Assembly: GCF_029867415.1 (NCBI RefSeq)
Contig: NW_026705315.1
Location: 695,001-759,000 of the forward strand
DNA: 64,000 nt
Source: Vicia villosa
Taxonomy: Eukaryota; Streptophyta; Magnoliopsida; Fabales; Fabaceae
Reading direction: 5' to 3'
Shown piece after piece: positions 1-9,030 of this stretch. The translations under genes were made by a program, and so were the position numbers. The notes beneath the pieces were generated by a model that was not told the DNA's origin, did no database searches, and saw only the letters and a list, made by a program, of their open reading frames with translations. Positions within the stretch are counted from its first letter, which is position 1. Each line of letters starts with the position of its first letter.

Positions 1-163
1 CACATTCTTATAACCTTGCAGGCATGTGTCTTGTTCTCTGAGGCTTTCTTGGGCCTGCATCACCTCTAACTTCTTCTTGTCAAACTTCTTTTCTTTCGAC
101 TTTAATGGTTGGTTTTTCACAAAAGATTCTCACTGAATCCTTCTTGACATTCTGAGTCCAATA

Positions 164-1480
164 TCATTCTTTAAGCCCATCTATGATCACATACCTGCTG
201 ATCACTATTTGCTTATTTACTGGTTTGAACAAATTGTAACCACTAGTCGAATGATATCCTATTAGGATCATCTGACTCGACTTGTCATCAAGTTTTCTTC
301 TCAACTGATCTGGCACATGTCTATATGCTATAGATCCAAATACCTTCAGATGACTCAAGCTAGGCTTAACACCAGACCAACATTCTTCTGGAGTAATTCC
401 TTCTAGCTTCTTTGTCGCACATCTGTTCAAAATGTATGTTGCCATCGACACAGTTTCACCCCAAAATTCTTTAGGTAAATGCTTGCCATTCAGCATACTT
501 CTCACCATGTTCATGATGGTTCGATTCTTCCTTTCTGCAGTTCCATTCTATTGTGGAGTGTAAGGTAGCACCACCTCTTGCAAAATCCCTTCTTACTCAC
601 ATAATATGTCAAAGTCTTTCGACACATATTTTCCACCATCATCAGTCCTAAAAAATTTAAGCTTTCAACCACTTTGTCTTTCGACCATATATTTAAACTT
701 GGAAAATACATTAATCACCTCACTTTTCTTCTTGATAAGGTATGTCTATATTTTTTTGACAAAAATCATCTATGAATGTAAAAAAGTATTTGTTACCTCC
801 ATTCGAATCCACCTGGATTGGACCACATACATCAGAGTATATGACTTTAAGGATTGCCTTCGACTGTTTTCTTGCATCCTTGCTGAAGTTGTTCTTGTGC
901 TGCTTCTCATGCACACATTCCTCACTCACTTCTCTTGGAATGTCGATCTCTGGTAACCCGGAAACCATATTTCTCATTTTCAACTCTCTGACGTCATTGA
1001 AGTTGGGATGACCTAGTCGATAGTGCCACATCCATTCATCTCTGCTAGCTGCAGTCGAAAAGAACTTGTGTTCCATCATATTGAGTTCGATCTTGAAGGT
1101 TCTATTTTGAGACTCTCATCATCTTGTCTTCGATCGACACTTTGTAGTTCTTTTCGACCAACTGCCCAATGCTGAGCAAATTGATCTTCATACCTAGTAT
1201 GTAGAACACATTGGAGATTACTAAGCTCTTGCCATCTTTCCTCATAATCAGAACGTCTCCAATACCTTCAGCAGCTAGAGTATTATCATTTGCGAATTTC
1301 CCTAGGTTCTTCATTGAGGGCTTTATGTTGACAAACCAATCTTTCCTTCCATACATGTGTGATGAGCATCCTGAATCCAAGTATTATTGGTCCTTGATTT
1401 TATATTCATCTCTTGTTGTGACCATCAGCAACATCTCTTCTTCTTCTTCAAGTTTTGCAAAATTTGCATCACTTTCTTGA
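164..1480 (-). pseudogene. copia pol fragment: protease, GAG-pre-integrase, integrase
   Basis: Remnant of the pol part of the minus-strand copia element, in several frames. At about 1102-1380 the protease motif DSGCSSHM is followed by a typical retropepsin region ending near LLSIGQLVEKNY. At 720-1079 lies the GAG-pre-integrase HYRLGHPNF motif, then the start of the integrase core (YSDVCGPIQV and FTFIDDF, with the first acidic residues). At 164-514 lies the C-terminal integrase part (LPKEFWGETV, ATYILNRCATKKL, SHLKVFGSIAY). A short frame at 511-711 is the degraded middle. Stops and frameshifts separate all pieces, so no functional polyprotein can be made. Reverse transcriptase would lie to the left of the window. 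Confidence 0.88.
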
Positions 1481-2271
1481 TTCTCACACTTCTCTGGATA
1501 ATCACTCATATAGTGACCATACTTCTGACAATTGAAACACTGTATGTGACTTTTGTCAGGCTTTCCACCACCTCTTCCTCTACCTGCAACACCACCTCTT
1601 TGGATGCTTTGGTATGAGGGTTTTCTCTCATTCGACTAGTTTCCTTCTTGCTGACTTCGACCATTCGAATTTTTGTAGCCACCTCTACCTTTATTTCCAT
1701 TCCAACATCCTTTGCCATTCTTTTCGTTTGTTGATTGAGCCTGCAACGCCACATCACTCATCGAATTGCCTGCAACTCTTTCATCCATTCGTTGTTCATG
1801 AGATTCAATTGTCCCTTGAAGCTCTTGCTTTGTCAATTTCAATAAATCCTTCGACTCTTCTATGGCTACCACCACGTGGTCGAACTTTGGGTTCAAAGAC
1901 CTCAAGATCTTCAAAACAATAGCTCTTGTTGTTAATGCTTCCCCACATATCTTGATTTGATTCACTAATTTCGTAACCCTTGTGAATAAATCAGTTATGC
2001 TTTCGTTGTCTTCAATCTGAAGCAATTCATACGTTCTTTTGTGAGTTTGTAATCTCACCTCTTTCACCTTCTCAGCGCCTCCAAAAGATTTTTCAAGATT
2101 CTCCCAAGCTTTTTTTGCAGATTCGGAATCACTAACCTTTTTGATGTTGTCTGGACTCAGACATTGATGAATTATGAAGAGTTTTTTATAACTCTTCTTT
2201 TCTGATTCTATGTGTTCATTATTTTATTCTTCTGAAGCGTCTTCTCCAAACAGTTCTACTCCATCTGTTAC

Positions 2272-3964
2272 TGTTAGACGGTAGAACGGATCTAGAAGGG
2301 GGCTTGAATAGATCCTTTAGTAAAAAAATTCTTTTTAAAATAATGCGAAAGCACCCGGATTCAAACTTGTCTACAATGATCCGTTATTGGAAGGATTAGA
2401 TATGCGAAACCGAATGGATTAAAATAGATGAAATATGATTCAATACGATAATCAATTTATCAAGCGCTTAAACAATAACACCGAGTACTTATTACTTCCA
2501 ATGACTTTTTTAAGATAAACTCAAGAATTTGTATATTAGTCAATTTATCAAACACTTGGTGTGCAATATACACCAAGTTCTATTTTCCAACAATTGTAGT
2601 GATGAGGTCACTTGATAGCACTCAAACTGAATGCTATGAATTTGTAAATACTTTTCAATCACTAGACATATGGTAAAACAAATTTAACAAACCAAAAACA
2701 TACAAATTATAATGAATGAAAACAAAGGTGCGAAAAGGAAAAGCGACACGCGATTTGTTTAGGCAGTTCCCCTTGTCGTTCTTGCGTAGGGTACGTCTTC
2801 CCCTAATTCTAAATCTAGAATTAGGATATATGATATTAAGTTGCAAAGTGTTTACAAGAGAAGAATAGTCACCAATATCCAATTTACAATTGTAAAATTC
2901 AATACTATGCTCTTCTCTTCCCTTGATTCAAGCTGAACCAAGTATGTCAAACTCTTCTAACAAACCTCTGGTTAATGCTACTCGTTTATATGCACTCGAC
3001 GTTCCGCAAACCTTTCACTCGGATGATTTCGATCGCAAGAAGTATGAACCCAAATCTTTATTCACAATCCTCCGATTACCGCTACTTGATTGAGCAAACC
3101 CACAGTTTCCCAATCCTTTCACTCGGCTGAATTCGATGAAGCAAAGACTTGTGCAAAAACCCCTAAATCTTCAAGATCTTGGAGGACAAAACCCCAATGG
3201 TTTTATCCAAGAAAAATCCACACTTTCTCAACCCAAATCTGAAACTCAATCTTCAATTTGGAAGTTATCAACACTGCTCTGCACTTTGATCAACAAAAAA
3301 TGTTATGTGTAATTGTTGATGAATACATGAGAGGTTGAAGATGATGAGGCACAATGTGTATATCTTTGACTTTTTCTTTTATTTTTGTTGAAAATGAGAT
3401 GAAACTTGTATTTATGTGATACCCAATAATTGAAGATAAAAAACATAGCAGAAAAACTAGTCACAGTAGCAAGCGGTCGACCGCTACAGAGGGACAGTCG
3501 GCACGAGCGCTCTCGAGATAGATGAGAAGCAATTTTGTTTTGTGATGCGTTGACCGTTGCAAGGCATGCGTTGATGTAAACTGAAAAACTTGTACTCCCA
3601 GTATGAGTCGACCAGATGGGTCGACGTGAGCGCTCCTGAGGGTGGTATGATGGTGATTGATATTGTCATGCATCGACCCTCTAGGACATGCGTCGATGCA
3701 GACGGTGAATTTCCAACTTTTAGTTTTAGGTCGACCAGATGGGTCGACGTGAGCGGTCCTGAGCTTGGTCCAATGACTTTCTTCATACCATGGGTCGACC
3801 AGACCATACCATGAATCGACGCTTGCAGTGAATATTTCCAAAAATATTTGTTTTCAAGAGTTGTCATGTTTTTGCAATCTACTCACTCGGTTCTTGATGA
3901 GTCAAAACACCATTGATAGGTTTTGACCTCATTAAAACAAGGGTAGAGGTGTATTGCCCTCACA
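2272..3964 (-). repeat. Solo LTR (1693 bp) inserted in the copia gag
   Basis: The insert has TG...CA ends (TGTTAGACGG at 2272, CCCTCACA ending at 3964) and is flanked by perfect 5-bp duplications, GTTAC at 2267-2271 and 3965-3969. Precise removal with one duplication restores the gag reading frame. No coding domain is present, so this is a solo LTR rather than a full element. The minus orientation is inferred: on that strand the last 40 bp (CTATTCAAGCCCCCTTCTAG, then CTACCGTCTAACA) resemble the 3' end of the SIRE-type LTRs at 16630 and 37100. Bases 3472-3820 hold a paired GTCGAC palindrome array. Reading frames at 3461-3867 arise from this array and are not genes. Confidence 0.9.
3472..3820. 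repeat. Paired GTCGAC palindrome array in the solo LTR
   Basis: A perfect 14-bp palindrome AGCGGTCGACCGCT at 3472-3485, then pairs GTCGAC 3607/3620, ATCGAC 3672 with GTCGAT 3692, GTCGAC 3730/3743, and GTCGAC 3794 with ATCGAC 3815. The two GTCGACCAGATGGGTCGAC units are identical and sit in a repeated context (GTGAGCGnTCCTGAG). Confidence 0.92.
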
Positions 3965-4130
3965 GTTACAAGATCCCAAAGGCCTTGACACCTGAATAAG
4001 ACCTTCATCTGTTTGCACTAATTCTCATAGTTATCTACCTTTAGAATTGGTAGACTTCCTGGATAATTTCCACTCCCATAATTCACCGACATCGTGATTT
4101 TCTTCTTATTCCCTTGAACCGATCATTCGG

Positions 4131-4145
4131 AGCTCTTGATACAAA
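4131..4145 (-). other. Primer-binding site of the minus-strand copia element
   Basis: Directly inside the LTR, the minus strand reads TGTATCAAGAGCT, a slightly diverged match to the TGGTATCAGAGC primer site (initiator tRNA-Met) of most plant copia elements. It fixes 4147-4595 as the 5' LTR. Confidence 0.7.
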
Positions 4146-4146
4146 A

Positions 4147-4595
4147 TGTTGGAAATCCACAAATATCTATAATGAATTTATATCAATCTTGATGAACAAG
4201 ATTGTTACTACCACAAATGATAATGAAAAAATATGAAAGAAAGAAAGAAAGACAATGATTTTCTGCAGAGATCCTCTCTGCCCACAAACTGCTAAAAACT
4301 TTATTATTCACTTGCAACTGTAAATTCTGTGAATACAACTCAATTGACTTGATTACAAAAATAGGGGTTACTCACTCTATTTATAGATTTAGGTCAGCTT
4401 GCATTCTAATTAAGCCAATGCCTAAAACTATAAAAGCCTAAAATATCTATTTTGGAACTAAATCAAACCTAATCTATTTTAGACCTAAATCAAATCTATC
4501 TAATTTAGATCTAAATCAAATCTATGTGTAACAAACTGTTTTCACACTTCTAAATCAAATCAAATCTTTTCGACACAAAAAACTACAATTTAACA
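4147..4595 (-). repeat. 5' LTR (449 bp) of the minus-strand copia element
   Basis: Forward-strand ends are TGTTGG (4147) and TTAACA (4595). It is the inverted homologue of the solo LTR at 5196-5650: shared blocks include the GTAACAAACTG stretch, the AACCTAAATC(T)ATAAATAG block with a TATA-like TATAAATAG, and the internal GTATTCACAG/GCAGAGAG region. Both copies are the same family in opposite orientation. The bordering 5 bp at 4596-4600 are AAAGA; the partner duplication is outside the window. Confidence 0.9.
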
Positions 4596-5190
4596 AAGAC
4601 ATGTCAAATTTCGCGAGTATAGACCAAAAACTATATCTCTCGTAAGTAGAAAAGAATAACAATGATAAAATATACAAGGAAAACACAATACAACACTCAA
4701 ATTGATAAACCTTGAAATGGCGTTATTATTCTCTCTTAAATGTCTTTGCCACAAGGTGAATGATCTTTTTATATAGAGATGGAGATATAGTCAAAAAAAA
4801 TATGATAAACATAAAAATCAGACTAAATCTAATGTTCAACGAAATAAATCTGTAAATCAAAACAAATCTAATTAATCATTTTCAACTAGATTATGATAAA
4901 TAAATCTTTTCTAATCATAATCTTTCCAAAACATAATAGTAGATCCTTGAGTGTAATAAATTTTTCTTTAAAAAAAAATTTTGACTTAAATCTTGCTAGA
5001 ATACACTTGAAATCAATCGAGATAAAATAAATCTTTCTAAAAAATGCACTAGAGGAAACCCGAAATAGAATGTCTAAACAAAATTCAAAATATTTTTTTG
5101 GTTTGTAGAAGAAGTATTAATAAACTTTAAAAACTCACACGTAAAGTCATGAATACTAGAGTTCGAACTTTGATAATATCGTACAACCTA
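4596..5190. other. AT-rich spacer, no gene seen
   Basis: About 600 bp between two oppositely oriented copies of the same copia LTR. It is AT-rich, with no reading frame of note, no RNA gene and no recognisable element end. A TATATAGAG stretch lies near 4772. It may be pre-insertion host DNA or an unrecognised old repeat. Confidence 0.5.
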
Positions 5191-5195
5191 ACAAT

Positions 5196-5650
5196 TGTTA
5201 ATTTGTAATTCCTTGTGTCGAAGCAGGTTGTTGCTCGAACACAAGGTGTGTCGAAGTGTGTAACAGTTTGTTACACATAGATTTATTTTAGATCTAGATA
5301 GATTTGATTTTGATTTCAAATAGATTATATTTGATTTAGTTCCAAAATAGGTATTTTGGGCTTTTATAGTTTTGGGTTTTGGCTTAGAGAGAAAGCTAAC
5401 CTAAATCTATAAATAGGGAGTAACCTTCGTTATTTTGTAATCAAGTCATTAACTTGTATTCACAGAAGTCGCAGTTGCAAGTGAATAACAAAATTTTCAC
5501 ATTTTGCGGGCAGAGAGAAACTTTGCAGAAAATACTTTCTTCTTCTCTTTTAATTTCCGCAAACTCTAATTCTACTTTTGTTCTTATTTTCTTCATTACC
5601 ATCTTTAACGATAAAGAATTACTCAAAAATTTGACAGTCTAATTCTAACA
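5196..5650 (+). repeat. Copia solo LTR (455 bp) with perfect TSD
   Basis: Starts TGTTAATTTG and ends TTCTAACA, flanked by ACAAT at 5191-5195 and 5651-5655, a perfect 5-bp target duplication. It contains the TATAAATAGG promoter-like block near 5408-5418 and lacks any primer site or coding region, so it is a solo LTR left by LTR-LTR recombination. It is inverted relative to its homologue at 4147-4595. Near the 5' end a TTGTGTCGAA ... TCGAACACAA inverted pair forms a short dyad. Confidence 0.93.
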
Positions 5651-5748
5651 ACAATATCGATTTCTGATAGTTGTAATAGAATTTACAAACACATCAAACA
5701 TCTTACTCAATACTTTACCTTTAAAACACAACAACACGGAACAGCTTT

Positions 5749-6240
5749 CACAGCGCTTTTTTTGGCCTTTAACAGCGCTTTAAAGCGCTGCCATAGCCAG
5801 CGCTGGCGTAGGCTACGAAAGCGCTTTCAAAAGCGCTCTGGTAGACCCCCCCTTTAAGAGCGCTTTCCTGGAAAAAGCGCTCTGGTAGGACCCCCTATTA
5901 GAGCGCTTTCCTGGAAAAAGCGCTCTGGTAGATCCCCCTTTAAGAGCGCTTCTTAGTAAAAGCGCTGGCAAAGACCAGTAAAAAAGCAAAAAAAATTAAA
6001 AAATTACGCAGCATACAAAAGCGCTTTTGGAAAGCGCTCTGGTAGGCCCCCCTATGAGAGCGCTTTTTCCAGAAAAAGCGCTCTCATAGGGGGGCCTACC
6101 AGAGCGCTTTCCAAAAGCGCTTTTGTATGCTGCGTAATTTTTTAATTTTTTTTGCTTTTTTACTGGTCTTTGCCAGCGCTTTTACTAAGAAGCGCTCTAG
6201 TATGTGGACCTTTAAGAGCGCTTTTTAGAAGCGCTGTAGT
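5749..6240. repeat. CACTA left subterminal repeat array (AGCGCT)
   Basis: Numerous copies of AGCGCTTT/AAAGCGCT, mostly in pairs facing each other across 6-11 bp, with pairs separated by about 20 bp of CTGGTAGnCCCCC or CTTTAAG. In En/Spm the subterminal repeats are the binding sites of the TNPA protein; equivalence here is inference. The inner half folds into the palindrome annotated at 5943-6198. Confidence 0.85.
5943..6198. repeat. 256-bp near-perfect palindrome inside the CACTA subterminal region
   Basis: Arms 5943-6069 and 6072-6198 are exact reverse complements, 127 bp each, around a 2-nt centre (6070-6071). I checked the homopolymer counts on both arms: runs of 6 A, 8 A and 6 A against 6 T, 8 T and 6 T, and 6 C against 6 G. 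Transcribed, it would form a long perfect hairpin. Confidence 0.95.
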
Positions 6241-6285
6241 TGCTAAATGAGGTATTTTTATGTGCAGCCTATAATTTAATCCTCC

Positions 6286-6366
6286 CAGTCGACCTGTAAT
6301 GTTTTCGACCTGTAATATTTTCGACCTGTAATATATTTTCGACCTGTAATATATTTTCGACTATAT
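6286..6366. repeat. Short tandem repeat, TCGACCTGTAAT units
   Basis: Four copies of TCGACCTGTAAT, followed by a truncated fifth TCGAC, spaced 16-20 bp apart with intervening ATATTT-like linkers. It lies between the CACTA subterminal array and the 3' end of the Ulp1-like exons. Confidence 0.85.
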
Positions 6367-6489
6367 TATTTCAGCCATCAGTAAGACAATATATATACTA
6401 ATATATACCATTATAATATCCAAAATTATATATATACATCATTACAAAATTATATATATACATCATTACAAAATCAACAATATTATAGT

Positions 6490-6949
6490 TCAAATCTGCA
6501 TGAAAAATAGCTTAATATAAAATTGACACAATTCCTCTTTGATTTCTTCTAACTTTAGCTTCGAGTACCCAGCAGCACGGAATTCGTCAAGGTACTATAA
6601 AACAAAAACATAATATGAATAATATATTTAGGTAAATGTAATAAATTATATGAAATTATCTTAAGTTATAACTTTATACCGTGGGAGGAATCTCTAATTG
6701 ATTCGCCTGAATGATTTCTTTCATAAACCTCAATACAAAGTATCCGCAGTCTGAACTGTTACGCTGTAGCGGACACTACATAGAAAAACAAATAAGATTC
6801 TATATAAGTTGTCTTGTTTTACCAAGTAGCATAAATATTATAAGCAAATTTGTGAAAAGTAATGTACCTGCACTTCGATCCAGGTGATGTTGTTTGATTT
6901 AGTCCGGGATACCTGTGCGTCCCGTTGACTACGGAATACTTGTATTGAT
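6490..6949 (-). pseudogene. Ulp1-like (C48) protease tail of the CACTA second gene, partial
   Basis: Three minus-strand exons with GT-AG borders: 6868-6949 (ends RTKSNNITWIEVQ, donor CAG|GTAC), 6680-6775 (CPLQRNSSDCGYFVLRFM, after acceptor TAG) and 6490-6594 (YLDEFRAAGYSKLKLEE, ending at a TGA at 6490-6492). The SSDCGYFVLRFM block is the catalytic-cysteine region of Ulp1/SENP-type cysteine proteases, often carried by CACTA and Mutator-like elements. The upstream His and Asp part is absent. No donor in the preceding exon joins this tail in frame, so exons were lost and the protease is inactive as encoded. Confidence 0.75.
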
Positions 6950-6978
6950 CTAATTAACAAATATATAAAAGCATATGT

Positions 6979-8574
6979 TTAGATCAATCCCACAAATACA
7001 ACATCCACCGATACTTTCAGGTGTCCATCCGGGAGCGGTCTGTGGTGAAGTAAATCTCCCGAAGTGTTGTGCACTTTTCCCTTGCCAACTAGTCGATAAC
7101 TCGGTTCCGATAAGTATAGTTGGCAAGATGAAATGCCCTAAACCAATAGTAAATATAAAGTCATTATCATTAATAAAATAGAACAATTTAAAAGGAAAAA
7201 AAATTATAATTACCTCGGGAAATTTCCTTTGATAGTTGATACTAGCCTTATCACTAGTTTCTTTCACCGATGAAGTGTTGCATTTTTCTCTCATATACGC
7301 CTCTTTATCTCTTTGCAATTCAGAGACTTGTGCTTGCAATTCCGCCAACTTTTGCAACACTTCTTCATTTGAAGGATTTCTTCTCCTAGGACTCTTGTAA
7401 AAAGAGGTTGGAGTCACACCATGACCCTTACCCCTCACCCGACCGGGATACTCGGGAGCATCTAGTACTCTACTAAGTACGCTCTCCTCACCGGTGGATG
7501 CCGATTGCGACAAGGTCTCCTGTAATTCATTTACATTTAAATAATTATTAGTGGAGATAAAAAGTCATTTATATATTAAAAAACATTTGATTTAATTAAA
7601 GACATAGTATTATACTTACACATTCAGTATAAACTCTCTGAACATCGGGATCGACAGCGTGATTCTTGCCCACACGAGCTTCCTTCCACAACACATGTAC
7701 AGGAAGTGAAGCTTCCTCACTTTTAGTCTCCTCCAACTATGCATTGACACAAACGATAAAATCGTCAATTAAAACATGCACATGTAGACAATTAATTAAA
7801 TCGAATTTCTATTTACTTACAATTTTATCCTCTAAGCGTGCATATCCCAAACGCCCTTTTTTGTATGGATACGCGGGTTTGGATGCTCTCTCCCTATTCG
7901 TGGCACTCTTTTTCTGAAAAGCTTCATCTCTTTGCTTTACAAACTCAGCCCAATCTGCTTCATCAATGAAGGTCGCATACTTTGTTGGCCGTCCCGGTGC
8001 ATTTTCAAGAAATTTTCCATCTTTATCCTTAAGATAGGTGTTTGTCAAAAAACTTTTCCACCCTCTATATCTCTTGCCGGCCAAACTAAGTATGTAGCTT
8101 TTACGTTCATCTGGTATCTCAAAAGTCCTCTGCAAAAAAACGTACGCATAGTGTGTTAGTATAAATAATTTAAACAATTTATCGTCAAGATAATAACAAC
8201 AATTAACCATATATGATATATACCTGAAGCTCTTCCCAAATCGCTTGTTTTTTCTCCTCCAATTCTAAATTTTTCGTTTTCGATTTCCAGGTAGCTATGG
8301 AGACCGGAATATGCATACGGACAAGTGTACCAATATAACTTGTCAACTTTGCAGAATTAGGACCAATTGGTTGTTTATCAGAATTCCATTCCAATCGGTA
8401 CACTAATCCTTGGTCTCTATGTCGTATGATACTCCTCATAATAGTGATGCCTCGTGCAACCTCTTTTGCTTCAGTATCAGGTGGAGCATTTGTATCCGAA
8501 GCAACTCTTTCTTGTGAGTTTTCTTGTAAGTTTTCAGGTGGGTTTTCAGGTGGAGCATCTCTATCTGAAGCCAT
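6979..8574 (-). CDS. CACTA second protein, Transposase_24 (Ptta/En/Spm) domain, five exons
   Basis: Exons read on the minus strand: 8574-8224, 8129-7821, 7736-7620, 7519-7214 and 7137-6979, all joined in phase 0 with GT-AG borders (donors CAG|GTAT, ATT|GTAAGT, TGT|GTAAGT, GAG|GTAATT). The start is the ATG of MASDRDAPPENP. Exon 2 carries the Transposase_24 core (YILSLAGKRYRGWKSFLT, FVKQRDEAFQ, YPYKKGRLGYARLEDKI). Exon 4 carries a basic region (YKSPRRRNPSNEEV) and a coiled coil (LAELQAQVSELQRDKEAYM). Exon 5 has LYLSEPSYRLVGKGKVHNT, then stops early at 6979-6981. In full-length relatives the protein continues into an Ulp1-like domain, found here detached at 6490-6949. Likely role is the DNA-binding accessory protein for transposition. 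Exon calls are my reading of splice sites and need transcript support. Confidence 0.8.
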
Positions 8575-8604
8575 TGAACCTGTATCAAACAAACTAAAGC
8601 ACAT

Positions 8605-9030
8605 TAGTACACTATTAATAAGCTAACAATCTATACAAGTCAAATGGAAGTCAAACCATGCATGTACAAGTAAATCGGAAACGAAATCGGTACAAATCAA
8701 AATAAGCGTAAAAAAGAAAGTTATCGGAATTGAACGAAATTTACATGGCTATGGTAAAACGTCGCCACGGACTCAAAAACAAAGTCGGTTTTCCGAAATT
8801 CAGACCCTAAGCCCGACTTTTGATTACGGGCAGAAGCAAAACCGATAAAAAAATAGTCCCGAAATGTAAAGATAAGTGCATGAGCAGCTCCGGAATCGTC
8901 AAAATAGTATAGTTACATGTAAAGAAGTCAACAAGCGGATACATGGTTCAAAAGTTATGTACAAAACGAGAATATGCACCAAATTGAATAAAACAAATTA
9001 GTCGGACTATGTATACTATTACCTTTATCA
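8605..9030. other. Spacer between the two CACTA genes
   Basis: About 430 bp between the stop of TNP2 (9031) and the first exon of the Transposase_24 gene. It presumably holds the TNP2 3' untranslated region and the promoter and 5' leader of the next gene; a TTTGATACAG acceptor-like site precedes the ATG at 8574, suggesting a 5' UTR intron. No reading frame of interest. Confidence 0.5.

Larger units (their letters stand above)
1506..4092 (-). pseudogene. copia gag (UBN2-type) with zinc knuckle, split by solo LTR
   Basis: The gag begins at the ATG at 4090-4092 (MSVNYGSGNYPGSL), 35 bp downstream of the primer-binding site, runs to 3970, is interrupted by the inserted solo LTR, and resumes at 2271 with DGVELFGEDASEE. 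The UBN2 core follows (KKLFIIHQCLSPDNIKK, YELLQIEDNES, ILRSLNPKFDHVV). A Cys/His zinc knuckle lies near 1506-1545 (frame of CPEKCENQ/YSVSIVR), just before the protease. Breaks include an in-frame stop about 28 codons after the start, a stop near 2224, and a frame change near 1640. The family role is capsid formation and RNA packaging. Confidence 0.85.
1..4595 (-). mobile_element. Ty1/copia retrotransposon, 5' half, degenerate, cut by window edge
   Basis: Minus-strand copia element. Reading leftwards there is a 449-bp LTR (4147-4595), a tRNA-iMet-like primer site, gag, a zinc-knuckle segment, an aspartic protease and the integrase. The window ends in the linker between integrase and reverse transcriptase. 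The domain order protease-integrase is that of Ty1/copia. The gag is split by a solo LTR at 2272-3964; removing the insert and one copy of GTTAC restores a continuous gag frame there. The coding part has several frameshifts and stops, so this copy is dead. The other LTR and its target duplication lie outside the window. Confidence 0.9.

Noticed and set aside
3461..3867. Two overlapping minus-strand reading frames of about 127 codons
   Set aside because: They lie in the solo LTR and are products of its GTCGAC repeat array; no domain and no homologue pattern.
5749..5760. TTT/AAA flanks as the 3-bp target duplication of the CACTA element
   Set aside because: They are complementary, not identical in the same strand, so they do not make a direct duplication; the left end is probably altered.
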